From Flavobacteriaceae bacterium (GTDB lineage: Bacteria; Bacteroidota; Bacteroidia; Flavobacteriales; Flavobacteriaceae), in assembly GCA_030694835.1 (NCBI GenBank), contig JAUYUF010000289.1:1-10343 (forward strand): a DNA stretch of 10,343 nt. Direction: 5' to 3'. How positions within the stretch are numbered: position 1 is the first letter of the stretch; each line of letters opens with the position of its first letter. The position numbers and the translations under genes are program-made. The notes under the pieces were generated by a model, which did not search any database, was not told the origin of the DNA, and saw only the letters and a program-made list of their open reading frames with translations. Shown here one piece after another: positions 1 to 6,004 of the stretch.

Positions 1-519
1 AAATATCCTCATGCTGAAATTATTGCTTTTGAACCTGATGAAACAGTATTGCCTTTTTTAAATAAAAATATTCAATCTCAAAATATAAAAAATGTTGAGT
101 TGATTAAAAAAGCTGTTTGGACATCAGAAACTAATTTGCGATTCTATACTGATAGTGGATTAGGTGGCAGAGTAGAGATGGAATATGGTGAAAGAATACC
201 AACTGAAGTTAAAACTGTGCGACTGAAAGATTTTTTACATAGATCAATAGATTTTCTTAAAATCGATATAGAAGGCGCAGAGTATGAAGTGTTAAAGGAT
301 TGTGAAGAGTTTCTTTTTAATGTTGATAAAATTTTTGTTGAATACCATAGTATTTATAATGAAGAACAGCATTTAGACGATATTTTAAATATTCTAAAAA
401 AACAAGGATACAGGTATCATTTAAAACAATCATTTTCAAGACAAAAACCATTTTTAGATTATCAAAATATTGTAAATGAAAAATTTGATATGGCAATAAA
501 TATTTTTGCTTATAAATAG
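1..519 (+). CDS. FkbM family methyltransferase, 5' end outside window
   Basis: The reading frame is open from the first base and ends at TAA 517-519, leaving 172 residues of a protein whose N-terminus lies upstream. Near the start of the visible part is FEPD (visible residues 10-13), the acidic loop after strand 2 that in this family contacts the ribose of S-adenosylmethionine. At residues 87-98 is KIDIEGAEYEVL, the hallmark FkbM segment (typically K-DIEG-E). FkbM-type enzymes are SAM-dependent O-methyltransferases, and in polysaccharide clusters they often methylate a sugar hydroxyl; the acceptor here is unknown. An internal TTG at 49 could be taken as a start, but coding similarity clearly extends upstream of it, so this is a partial gene, not a short one. 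It is followed 25 bases later by the next gene in the same direction, consistent with an operon. Confidence 0.88.
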   Translation, partial: KYPHAEIIAFEPDETVLPFLNKNIQSQNIKNVELIKKAVWTSETNLRFYTDSGLGGRVEMEYGERIPTEVKTVRLKDFLHRSIDFLKIDIEGAEYEVLKDCEEFLFNVDKIFVEYHSIYNEEQHLDDILNILKKQGYRYHLKQSFSRQKPFLDYQNIVNEKFDMAINIFAYK

Positions 520-544
520 AATTTTAATTACTAAAGCTTTATCA

Positions 545-1336
545 ATGAAATTTAATGAAAATAGTGTAACATTCGAAATAAAAGTATACGAGAACGATTG
601 GAAATTTATTTTGACAGGTGATTATTTAGATAAAATAATTGCAAGATGTAATTATAATTTTAAGAAAAAAGTGTTGCTTATCAATAATGTTTTAGATTTA
701 AAAAAAGTTATAAAATATGCTGATAAAAAAATGGCAAAGGGTATTATAGATGAATATTATATTGTTGAGGATTATGTAAATGACGCATTAACTTATTTTA
801 ATATCGAGAAGGATTCTTTTAAAGAAGGTTATTATTATTCAATAGCTGAACTTGTCGGAATTTACCTATGTAAAACTGACTATTTATTGCATTTTTCTAG
901 TGATTCTTTTTTAGAAAGTAAAAAGGTAAATTGGATTGATAAAGCCATAAATATTTTTAAAGAAAATGAGGATGTAATTGTTGCTAATCCTGTTTGGAAT
1001 TTTGCATACAATGAAGCTAATAATGAATCAATAGGTATAATTGAAGACTTCTATGTCGGTTATGGATTTTCTGATCAATGTTATTTAATTAGAATGGATA
1101 TATTTAAAAATCAAATCTATAACGAAAAAAATATTGATTCAGATAGATATCCAACATATGGAGGTGAATTATTTGAAAAAAGAATAGATAGCTTTATGCG
1201 AAATTATAAAAAGTTAAGAATTACGAGTAAAGAAATTAGTTATGTACATAAAAATTTTCCAAAAAAAAATATTAAGTTATTTGATAAATTATATTTCGGG
1301 TTTATTGCTTTTAAAAGATTAAAATTATTAAAATGA
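545..1336 (+). CDS. Putative GT-A-like glycosyltransferase, divergent
   Basis: This 263-residue protein has no signature I can assign firmly. Features that suggest a nucleotide-sugar transferase of GT-A type are a central LLHFSSDSFLE segment, which could stand where a DxD metal motif usually lies; a later GFSDQCYLIRMDIFK stretch, like the acceptor-side region of many capsule glycosyltransferases; and its position between a methyltransferase and a glycosyltransferase. The frame stays open upstream to a TTG at 506, which would overlap the preceding gene. I prefer the ATG at 545 because it clears that overlap and leaves a normal 25-base spacer. The stop overlaps the next gene's start by four bases (ATGA), so the two are probably translationally coupled. 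No signal peptide or obvious membrane segment is seen. An alternative is a non-catalytic or stealth-like polysaccharide protein. Confidence 0.6.
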   Translation: MKFNENSVTFEIKVYENDWKFILTGDYLDKIIARCNYNFKKKVLLINNVLDLKKVIKYADKKMAKGIIDEYYIVEDYVNDALTYFNIEKDSFKEGYYYSIAELVGIYLCKTDYLLHFSSDSFLESKKVNWIDKAINIFKENEDVIVANPVWNFAYNEANNESIGIIEDFYVGYGFSDQCYLIRMDIFKNQIYNEKNIDSDRYPTYGGELFEKRIDSFMRNYKKLRITSKEISYVHKNFPKKNIKLFDKLYFGFIAFKRLKLLK

Positions 1337-2196
1337 TTAAAGTTGGATATTTAGTTTCATATGATTATTCAATGTTTTTAACTTCTGTAAAACAGCTTTA
1401 CAATTATGTAAATAAAGTTTATATTGCAATTGATAAGGGGAAAAAAACTTGGAGTGGTAATAAATTTGAGATACCCGATTCTTTTTTTAATGAGGTAAAG
1501 CAATTTGATATTAAAAATAAAGTTGAATTTTATTTTGATAACTTTTATGTTCATGAATTAACCCCAATTGAATGTGAAACAAGAGAGCGTAACCTACTGT
1601 TAAAAAAAATGGGTAAAGGTTGGAAAATTCAATTAGATGTTGATGAATATATTTATGATTTTAAAACCGTATCCAAGTATTTAAAAAAATATTGGTATTT
1701 AACACTCTTTCCTAAATTAACTCCAATTGTTTTTAGAGGCAAATTGGTAACATTGTATCGTTTACTTCCAGACGGATATTTATATATTGAAAACAATGAA
1801 CGTTTTTCATTTATTACCAATCAATCAAATTATACTTATACCCGAAATAATAATACAGTAAGGAATCATTTTACAAATATTAATGTCATTCACCAATCTT
1901 GGGCGCGTTCAGAAGATGAAATTCAATTAAAAATAAATAATTGGGGGCATCGAGATGATTTCGATACGAAAAGCTATTTTATGTTTTGGAAATCATTAAA
2001 TAGGGATAACTATAAAGAATATAAAAATATACATCCTTTATCTCCGGTAGTTTGGAATGAGCTTAATTACTTGCAATCAAATTCGATAAATGAATTTATC
2101 AATAAATATTCAATTAAAAATAAACAGGTTTTAATACCTATTTCTAAAAGTAAGATTTTTAAATCTGCAATAAAAAAAATATTAGGTAGAGTATAA
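1333..2196 (+). CDS. GT-A type glycosyltransferase (GT2-like)
   Basis: A 287-residue protein with a plausible metal-binding DxD site in the segment WKIQLDVDEYI (LDVDE at residues 101-105), preceded by ETRERNLLL (82-90), a charged helix often found before the DxD in this type of enzyme. The second half carries HQSWARS (188-194) and NWGH (204-207) followed by FDT, a pattern I associate with a group of GT2-like transferases of Gram-negative polysaccharide clusters. It should transfer a sugar from a nucleotide donor to a lipid-linked acceptor at the cytoplasmic membrane; donor and acceptor are unknown. It starts inside the stop of the preceding gene. Its own stop (TAA 2194-2196) shares its last base with an ATG that begins a truncated glycosyltransferase remnant, which implies that an intact gene once followed it with tight coupling. 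Confidence 0.78.
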   Translation: MIKVGYLVSYDYSMFLTSVKQLYNYVNKVYIAIDKGKKTWSGNKFEIPDSFFNEVKQFDIKNKVEFYFDNFYVHELTPIECETRERNLLLKKMGKGWKIQLDVDEYIYDFKTVSKYLKKYWYLTLFPKLTPIVFRGKLVTLYRLLPDGYLYIENNERFSFITNQSNYTYTRNNNTVRNHFTNINVIHQSWARSEDEIQLKINNWGHRDDFDTKSYFMFWKSLNRDNYKEYKNIHPLSPVVWNELNYLQSNSINEFINKYSIKNKQVLIPISKSKIFKSAIKKILGRV

Positions 2197-2231
2197 TGCT
2201 AGCCATCATCAACCCATATTATAAACTCCCC
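2196..2231 (+). pseudogene. 5' remnant of a GT2 glycosyltransferase gene
   Basis: From the ATG at 2196 the sequence reads MLAIINPYYKLP and then runs directly into a REP hairpin. The intact gene at 2998 begins MLAIVIPYYKIT. Aligning the first 30 bases of each by eye gives 25 identities, so this is a diverged copy of the same gene start, and the protein pattern is the first beta strand of a GT2 fold. Continuing in frame through the REP gives a 29-codon ORF ending at TGA 2283-2285, which overlaps the RAYT start codon as ATGA. Nothing resembling the rest of the gene is found on the far side of the RAYT (2869-2997). I infer that the rest was deleted or replaced when the element arrived or afterwards. 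Confidence 0.75.
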
Positions 2232-2262
2232 GCTAGCGCGAGCGTCACGCTCGTGTACAAAC
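2231..2262 (+). repeat. Left REP hairpin of the RAYT element
   Basis: The sequence shows CGCTAGCG (2231-2238), then stem CGAGCG (2239-2244), loop TCA, and stem CGCTCG (2248-2253), followed by TGTACAAAC. Read on the - strand it begins GTTTGTAC ACGAGCG, closely matching the right copy, with GTAC where the right copy has GTAG. The GTAG-type tetranucleotide 5' of a hairpin is the recognition mark of REPs processed by RAYTs. Confidence 0.82.
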
Positions 2263-2281
2263 ATAAAGTAAGCATAAAATT

Positions 2282-2830
2282 ATGAGTGAAAAATACAAAT
2301 TTGGTGATAAAACAGGCGCTTATTTTATAAGTTTTTCAACCGTAAACTGGATAGATGTTTTTACCAGAGATAATTATTTTTCATGCATCATAGAGTCCTT
2401 AGATTATTGCAGAAAAAACAAAGGAATAGAGATTTACGGTTATTGTGTTATGCATAGTCATGTTCATTTAATATTTAGGTCATCGTTTAATAATCCATCG
2501 GGTTTAATAAGAGATTTTAAGGGTTTTACTTCCAAAAAATTATTAAAATTGATTGAAGAAAATCCGCAAGAAAGCAGAAAAGAATGGATGCTTGGAATGT
2601 TTGAAACTGCCGGCAAGAAGAACAGTAATGTAAAATTCAGACAGTTTTGGCAGCAAAACAATCATCCAATAGAAATTTGGTCATTAAAAGTATTTGAACA
2701 AAAATTAGCATATATTCACAACAATCCTGTTGAAGCAGGATTTGTAACCGATTCAATAGATTGGAAATACAGTAGTGCAAGAAATTATGGAAATAATGAC
2801 CAAAGTATTTTAGAAATAGATATGAATTGA
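2282..2830 (+). CDS. REP-associated tyrosine transposase (RAYT, IS200-like Y1 family)
   Basis: A 182-residue HUH-superfamily single-strand DNA endonuclease, a normal length for RAYTs. The metal-binding HUH motif is HSHVH (58-62; H60 and H62 being the pair), in the context GYCVMHSHVHLIFR. The expected catalytic tyrosine is Y144 in YIHNNPVEAG, a signature segment of this family, followed by the typical WKYSSARNY (161-169). RDFKGFTSKKL (78-88) matches the helix after the HUH strand. RAYTs nick single-stranded REP hairpins and are thought to spread REPs; many are domesticated. All key residues are present, so it is probably active. The start ATG overlaps the TGA of the short fused ORF from 2196, so it may be expressed by coupling from the glycan operon. 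It ends in TGA and has no glycan role. Confidence 0.93.
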   Translation: MSEKYKFGDKTGAYFISFSTVNWIDVFTRDNYFSCIIESLDYCRKNKGIEIYGYCVMHSHVHLIFRSSFNNPSGLIRDFKGFTSKKLLKLIEENPQESRKEWMLGMFETAGKKNSNVKFRQFWQQNNHPIEIWSLKVFEQKLAYIHNNPVEAGFVTDSIDWKYSSARNYGNNDQSILEIDMN

Positions 2831-2838
2831 TTTTGTTT

Positions 2839-2868
2839 GTAGGCACGAGCAAGATGCTCGCGCTAGCG
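2839..2868 (-). repeat. Right REP hairpin of the RAYT element
   Basis: On the + strand it reads GTAG (2839-2842), then stem CGAGCA (2846-2851), loop AGA, stem TGCTCG (2855-2860), then CGCTAGCG (2861-2868). It is an imperfect inverted copy of the left repeat: the CGCTAGCG and the outer stem agree, while the stem changes G to A with a compensating C to T on the other arm, so pairing is kept. The mismatched base beside the stem is typical of REPs. It begins 8 bases after the RAYT stop and might also act as a weak transcription stop, since a run of seven T follows at 2872-2878. Confidence 0.82.
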
Positions 2869-2997
2869 ATGTTTTTTTCTATATATTGATTAGTAGTCAA
2901 TCTATATTATGAACGTCTAATCGTCTTTTATCTTTTTTAACATCACAATAGAAAATAGTATTTAAGTAAAATGAGTTAGTTTTAAAAATATAAATAA

Positions 2998-3027
2998 ATG
3001 CTCGCCATCGTCATTCCATATTACAAA
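2998..3027 (+). repeat. Second copy of the gene-start segment at 2196-2225
   Basis: The first 30 bases of this glycosyltransferase gene match those at 2196-2225 in 25 positions, in the same orientation and same reading frame, 802 bases apart. The RAYT element and its AT-rich right flank lie between the copies. The match fades after the YYK codons. Confidence 0.65.
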
Positions 3028-3918
3028 ATTACTTTCTTTGAAGAAACACTTCAATCATTAGCAAATCAAACAGACCCGCGATTTAAGGTTTATATTGGTG
3101 ATGATACAAGTGCAGAAAATCCTGCTCATTTATTAGAAAAGTATAAAGCTGCCTTTGATTTTATTTACCATCGATTTGAAGAAAATTTTGGGAGTTTTTC
3201 TTTGGCAAAACACTGGGAACGTTGTATTGATTTAACTGCTGATGAAGAATGGATTATGGTTTTAGGAGATGATGATGTATTGGGTAAAAATGTGGTGGAA
3301 GCGTTTTATAAGCAATTTTCAGTTTTTAAAGATAAAACAAACGTAATACGTTTTGCAACCCGAGTAATGGATGCAAATGGTGAGTATATATCTAATGTTT
3401 TTGAACAACCAATTTGGGAAAAAGCCTCAGATGCATTTTATAGAAAACATATCGGAAAAACAAGAAGCTCTCTTTCTGAATATATTTTTTCAAGAGAAGC
3501 TTATCAAAAATCTGGATTTTATAATTATCCTTTGGGTTGGCACAGTGATGATTGGGCTTGGTTAGATTTTTCAGATAAAAAACCTATTTATACCATTAAT
3601 GATAGTTTAATTTTTATTAGGGTTTCAGAGCAAAGTATTTCGGGGAAAACAGATAACGAACAATTAAAAAACATTGCCATTTATCAATTTCTTAAACAAT
3701 TGATTACGAAAAAGTTAAAACTTTTTAATGCTGAACAGCAATTAAAGCTACTGCTCAACTTTGAAGTTTTTATCAAAAAGAAAAGAAAATTAAGTTTGAA
3801 AGAATGGAGTTTTTTGTTTTACTTATATTTAAAAGTTTTTAAGTTAGTTCCATTTATAAAAGTAATTAGAAGATTTTTTAAAAATACTTACATGAAAAAT
3901 CTTAAAGATTCTAATTAA
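2998..3918 (+). CDS. GT2 family glycosyltransferase
   Basis: A 306-residue protein with the full layout of a GT-A inverting family 2 enzyme: N-terminal strand MLAIVIPYYK, nucleotide-binding VYIGDDTS (31-38), the metal-binding LGDDDVL (89-95), and an acidic acceptor-side motif HSDDWAWLDF (182-191) that probably includes the catalytic base. The basic C-terminus, rich in Lys and hydrophobic residues, suggests peripheral membrane attachment. Start: the ATG follows about 130 bases of AT-rich spacer after the RAYT element. It is no longer coupled to the upstream glycosyltransferase gene, although the fragment at 2196 suggests that a close relative once was. No clear Bacteroidetes promoter (TTG, then TAnnTTTG) could be picked out in the spacer. 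Sugar specificity is not readable from sequence. Confidence 0.92.
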   Translation: MLAIVIPYYKITFFEETLQSLANQTDPRFKVYIGDDTSAENPAHLLEKYKAAFDFIYHRFEENFGSFSLAKHWERCIDLTADEEWIMVLGDDDVLGKNVVEAFYKQFSVFKDKTNVIRFATRVMDANGEYISNVFEQPIWEKASDAFYRKHIGKTRSSLSEYIFSREAYQKSGFYNYPLGWHSDDWAWLDFSDKKPIYTINDSLIFIRVSEQSISGKTDNEQLKNIAIYQFLKQLITKKLKLFNAEQQLKLLLNFEVFIKKKRKLSLKEWSFLFYLYLKVFKLVPFIKVIRRFFKNTYMKNLKDSN

Positions 3919-3958
3919 AATAAAAGTAGTTTCAAATTTTAATGCAGAAAATTAAAAA

Positions 3959-4879
3959 ATGATCAAAGAAAATTTATTGGTTTCTATTATAGTTCCTTGT
4001 TATAATCAAGGTATTTATTTATCAGAGGCATTGCAGTCTGTTATGGATCAGACTTATTTTAATTGGGAATGTATAATAGTTGATGATGGTTCAACTGATT
4101 CAACAAGAAAAATAGCTCAAGAATGGTGTAATATAGACAAACGATATACTTATATATATATTAATAATCAAGGTGTTTCAAATGCAAGAAATATAGGAAT
4201 AAGTTATGCCAAAGGATATTATATTATTCCTTTGGATAGTGATGATAAATTAAGTATTAATTATGTTGAAGAGATGATTTCTAATTTTGATAAAGAAACA
4301 AAGGTGGTTTATGGGAAATTAGAAGTTTTTGGTAAAGTAAAAGGAAAATGGTTGTTGGCAGAATTTAATTTTGAAGATTTGATTTTTAGCAATATGATTC
4401 ATTGTTCAGGGATGTTTAGAATTGCTGATTTTAAATCTATAAAAGGTTATGATAGTAATATGAATGAGGGTTATGAAGACTGGGAATTTTGGATAAATTT
4501 ACTTAAAAATGGAGGTAAGGCAAAAATGATACCCTCTGCATGTTTGTTTTATAGAAGAAGACAGAAGTCAAGAATGACAAATATTGATTTGCAAAAAAGA
4601 TATCGTCTAATTGCCTACATTTATCATAAACATAGTTATTTATACAATAGTTATACAGAAAATTATCTCAAAAATATTAATATTAATTTTGCATATTGTT
4701 TCTATTTAAGTGCTAAAATGTATAATAAGGGAAGAGTTAATGAATTAAAAAAATATTATGATTTTAAATTAAATTCTGAGTTAAATAAATATAGTTTTTT
4801 TCATAAGAAAAAAATACTCTTGAATTGGTTTAAAAAAGGAAAATTAAATATATCTTTTTTAGATGTTTTATTAAAATAA
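3959..4879 (+). CDS. GT2 family glycosyltransferase
   Basis: A 306-residue classical GT2 enzyme. Motifs in order are VSIIVPCYNQG near the N-terminus, VDDGSTD (41-47) for UDP/nucleotide binding, GVSNARNIG (72-80), the DxD-type LDSDD (92-96), and GYEDWEFW (171-178), whose ED pair is the usual catalytic base region. The C-terminal third is rich in Tyr, Asn and Lys and carries no clear membrane helix. It starts 40 bases after the previous stop and is followed 7 bases later by the next gene, so it lies within one transcription unit. It would add one sugar to the lipid-linked repeat unit on the cytoplasmic face; donor unknown. Confidence 0.93.
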   Translation: MIKENLLVSIIVPCYNQGIYLSEALQSVMDQTYFNWECIIVDDGSTDSTRKIAQEWCNIDKRYTYIYINNQGVSNARNIGISYAKGYYIIPLDSDDKLSINYVEEMISNFDKETKVVYGKLEVFGKVKGKWLLAEFNFEDLIFSNMIHCSGMFRIADFKSIKGYDSNMNEGYEDWEFWINLLKNGGKAKMIPSACLFYRRRQKSRMTNIDLQKRYRLIAYIYHKHSYLYNSYTENYLKNININFAYCFYLSAKMYNKGRVNELKKYYDFKLNSELNKYSFFHKKKILLNWFKKGKLNISFLDVLLK

Positions 4880-4886
4880 ATGAATT

Positions 4887-5672
4887 ATGCTATCAGTTGT
4901 AATAAGAAATAAGAATCAAGAAAAGGCTTTAACGTTTTTATTAAAAAATCTCAGAGAACGATATGCTGATGATATTGATGAAATAATTGTTTTGGATAAT
5001 TTATCTACTGATGGAAGTAAAAAAGTGTCAGAACTTTACAAAACTAAATTTGTTACAATTGAAGAATTTAGTTACGGAGAAAGTGCCAATATTGGCGCTA
5101 GAGTATCATCTAATAATATTGTTGTAATGTTTAGTGCTCATTCTTTTCCTATTAGTCATGATTTTTTTAAGCTTATTAAAGCTCAATTTAAGGGTAGAGA
5201 AAATGAGTTAGCTGGTTTAAGGTGCCTACATAATTTTAATGATTATTCAGCCTATATCAATAATTTACCAAGTACTTTAGATTATAATAAAGCAGGTTTG
5301 ATATTTGCAGGTTCAGTTTTTAACAAAAAGATATGGGAAAAATATCCATTCAAAAAGGATATAAAGACATTTGAAGATAAAGAATGGAGTAAAAGAGTTA
5401 TCGAAGCGGGTTATAAAATTGAATTTGTTCCTTCTATTTTTTGCTACAATATAAAAAGAAGTAATAAACAACTTTTTTTTAGATTTAAAAATGAAGTAAT
5501 TGGTAGCTATCAACTTTATCATACAGATTACACAATAATAAAATCCGTAAAAAATTTACTTCATTCAGGTTATAAATTATCAATAAATTATTTTGTTGAT
5601 TTGTATTACTTGATAAAGAAATTTCTTTTTATGTTAAAATTTTTATTAAATAAACCAGAACAATTTAAATAA
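4887..5672 (+). CDS. GT2 family glycosyltransferase, atypical DxD
   Basis: A 261-residue GT2-like enzyme. MLSVVIRNKNQ and VLDNLSTDGS (35-44) form the nucleotide-binding part, SYGESANIGA (62-71) matches the conserved helix of rhamnosyltransferase-like GT2 proteins, and FEDKEWSKRV (162-171) is the acceptor-side acidic motif. At the place of the usual DxD is FSAHSFP (82-88), with no aspartate. As I recall, a subgroup of GT2 proteins in polysaccharide clusters has a SAH-x-P pattern here, so this may be a subfamily trait and not decay. The hydrophobic C-terminus (YFVDLYYLIKKFLFMLKFLL) probably touches the membrane. The gene begins 7 bases after the preceding stop. Downstream comes the broken-gene region, so it may be the last intact gene of its original block. 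Confidence 0.85.
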   Translation: MLSVVIRNKNQEKALTFLLKNLRERYADDIDEIIVLDNLSTDGSKKVSELYKTKFVTIEEFSYGESANIGARVSSNNIVVMFSAHSFPISHDFFKLIKAQFKGRENELAGLRCLHNFNDYSAYINNLPSTLDYNKAGLIFAGSVFNKKIWEKYPFKKDIKTFEDKEWSKRVIEAGYKIEFVPSIFCYNIKRSNKQLFFRFKNEVIGSYQLYHTDYTIIKSVKNLLHSGYKLSINYFVDLYYLIKKFLFMLKFLLNKPEQFK

Positions 5673-5698
5673 AAAAACAATTATAATAGTTCTAGTTA

Positions 5699-5818
5699 AT
5701 GCGAATAGGCAATAATCCAAATAAAGACAAAAAACAAGAACAATCTGAATACAATTATCAAATAATCATTCCCGTTTATATACCAAATGAAGAAGGTTTT
5801 TTTAAGATATTTAATTAA
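5699..5818 (+). pseudogene. 5' fragment of a GT2 gene, near-copy of the gene start at 7156
   Basis: The ORF from ATG 5699 to TAA 5816-5818 encodes 39 residues beginning MRIGNNPNKDKKQ and containing IIIPVYIPNEEG, the first strand of a GT2 fold. It is the start of the gene at 7156: the first 39 bases are identical, and 93 of 105 agree by my hand alignment. Many differences are conservative at protein level (Y/H, I/V, F/Y), so the two are diverged paralogs or alleles, not a recent duplication. After the GFF residues the fragment reads KIFN, which could match KIFQ of the intact gene with four residues missing. No catalytic motif remains, so it cannot be functional. Confidence 0.85.
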
Positions 5819-5999
5819 AGAAAGATTTAAATACTTTTTTAGAGAGACAATGATTCAAAATCATCCAAAACGCTTTTATTTTTTAAGACATCTGTTAATG
5901 AGACAAATTGGTTTATTTGATTTTTTAGGTTCATTTAAATCCATTTTTGGTTTTATAATATATAGCATCTTCCATAAAGGTTATAGGCTATTAAAATAA
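5787..5999 (+). pseudogene. Probable 3' remnant of a glycan-cluster gene
   Basis: A 70-residue ORF whose first codons come from the 5' fragment above in a different frame (ATGAAGAAGG is the NEEG region shifted), so its apparent start is an accident of the junction. From about 5800 the sequence is unrelated to the gene at 7156. It is basic and aromatic: FFRETMIQNHPKRFYFLRH, then LFDFLGSFKSIFGFIIYSIFHKG and a RLLK end. This resembles the membrane-facing C-terminal tail of many Bacteroidetes GT2 proteins, but I cannot name the family. It ends 5 bases before the next gene, as an intact predecessor would. The best reading is the tail of a lost glycosyltransferase joined to a foreign 5' end. The alternative, a genuine small membrane protein, is less likely. 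Confidence 0.5.
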
Positions 6000-6004
6000 T
6001 TATT

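Larger units (their letters stand above)
2231..2868 (+). mobile_element. RAYT element: transposase gene flanked by inverted REPs
   Basis: A single transposase gene (2282-2830) lies between two hairpin sequences that are inverted relative to each other, the usual REPtron arrangement of REP-associated tyrosine transposases. Each end has an outer CGCTAGCG palindrome, then a GC-rich hairpin, then a GTA-containing sequence facing the gene. These GC-rich ends stand out sharply from the AT-rich surroundings. The element sits directly against a truncated glycosyltransferase start on its left and AT-rich noncoding DNA on its right. Exact outer boundaries are not proven, and no target-site duplication is visible, which is as expected for HUH enzymes of the IS200/IS605 type. 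Confidence 0.78.

Noticed and set aside
506..544. TTG start at 506 for the divergent GT-A-like gene
   Set aside because: It would overlap the methyltransferase gene by 14 bases; the in-frame ATG at 545 gives normal spacing and is the more common start codon.
2464..2900. Two - strand ORFs (65 and 87 codons) opposite the RAYT gene
   Set aside because: They lie antisense to a clearly coding gene and show no family motifs or own spacing; the second also spans the right REP.
2880..2906. Imperfect hairpin, stem ATTGA/TCAAT extended by TATA/TATA with one mismatch, just right of the RAYT element
   Set aside because: The stem is AT-only apart from one G:C pair and no T run follows, so a terminator or regulatory role cannot be supported in such AT-rich DNA.
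2869..2997. Remaining 3' part of the broken glycosyltransferase gene, or a promoter for the gene at 2998
   Set aside because: No frame gives glycosyltransferase-like residues, and no convincing TTG plus TAnnTTTG pair of a Bacteroidetes promoter was found.
3371..3565. 64-codon + strand ORF inside the glycosyltransferase gene at 2998
   Set aside because: It is an out-of-frame shadow of a gene with a full GT2 motif set.
5313..5522. - strand ORF of 69 codons within the GT2 gene at 4887
   Set aside because: Shadow of the coding strand; low-complexity Phe/Ile/Lys content and no recognisable motif.
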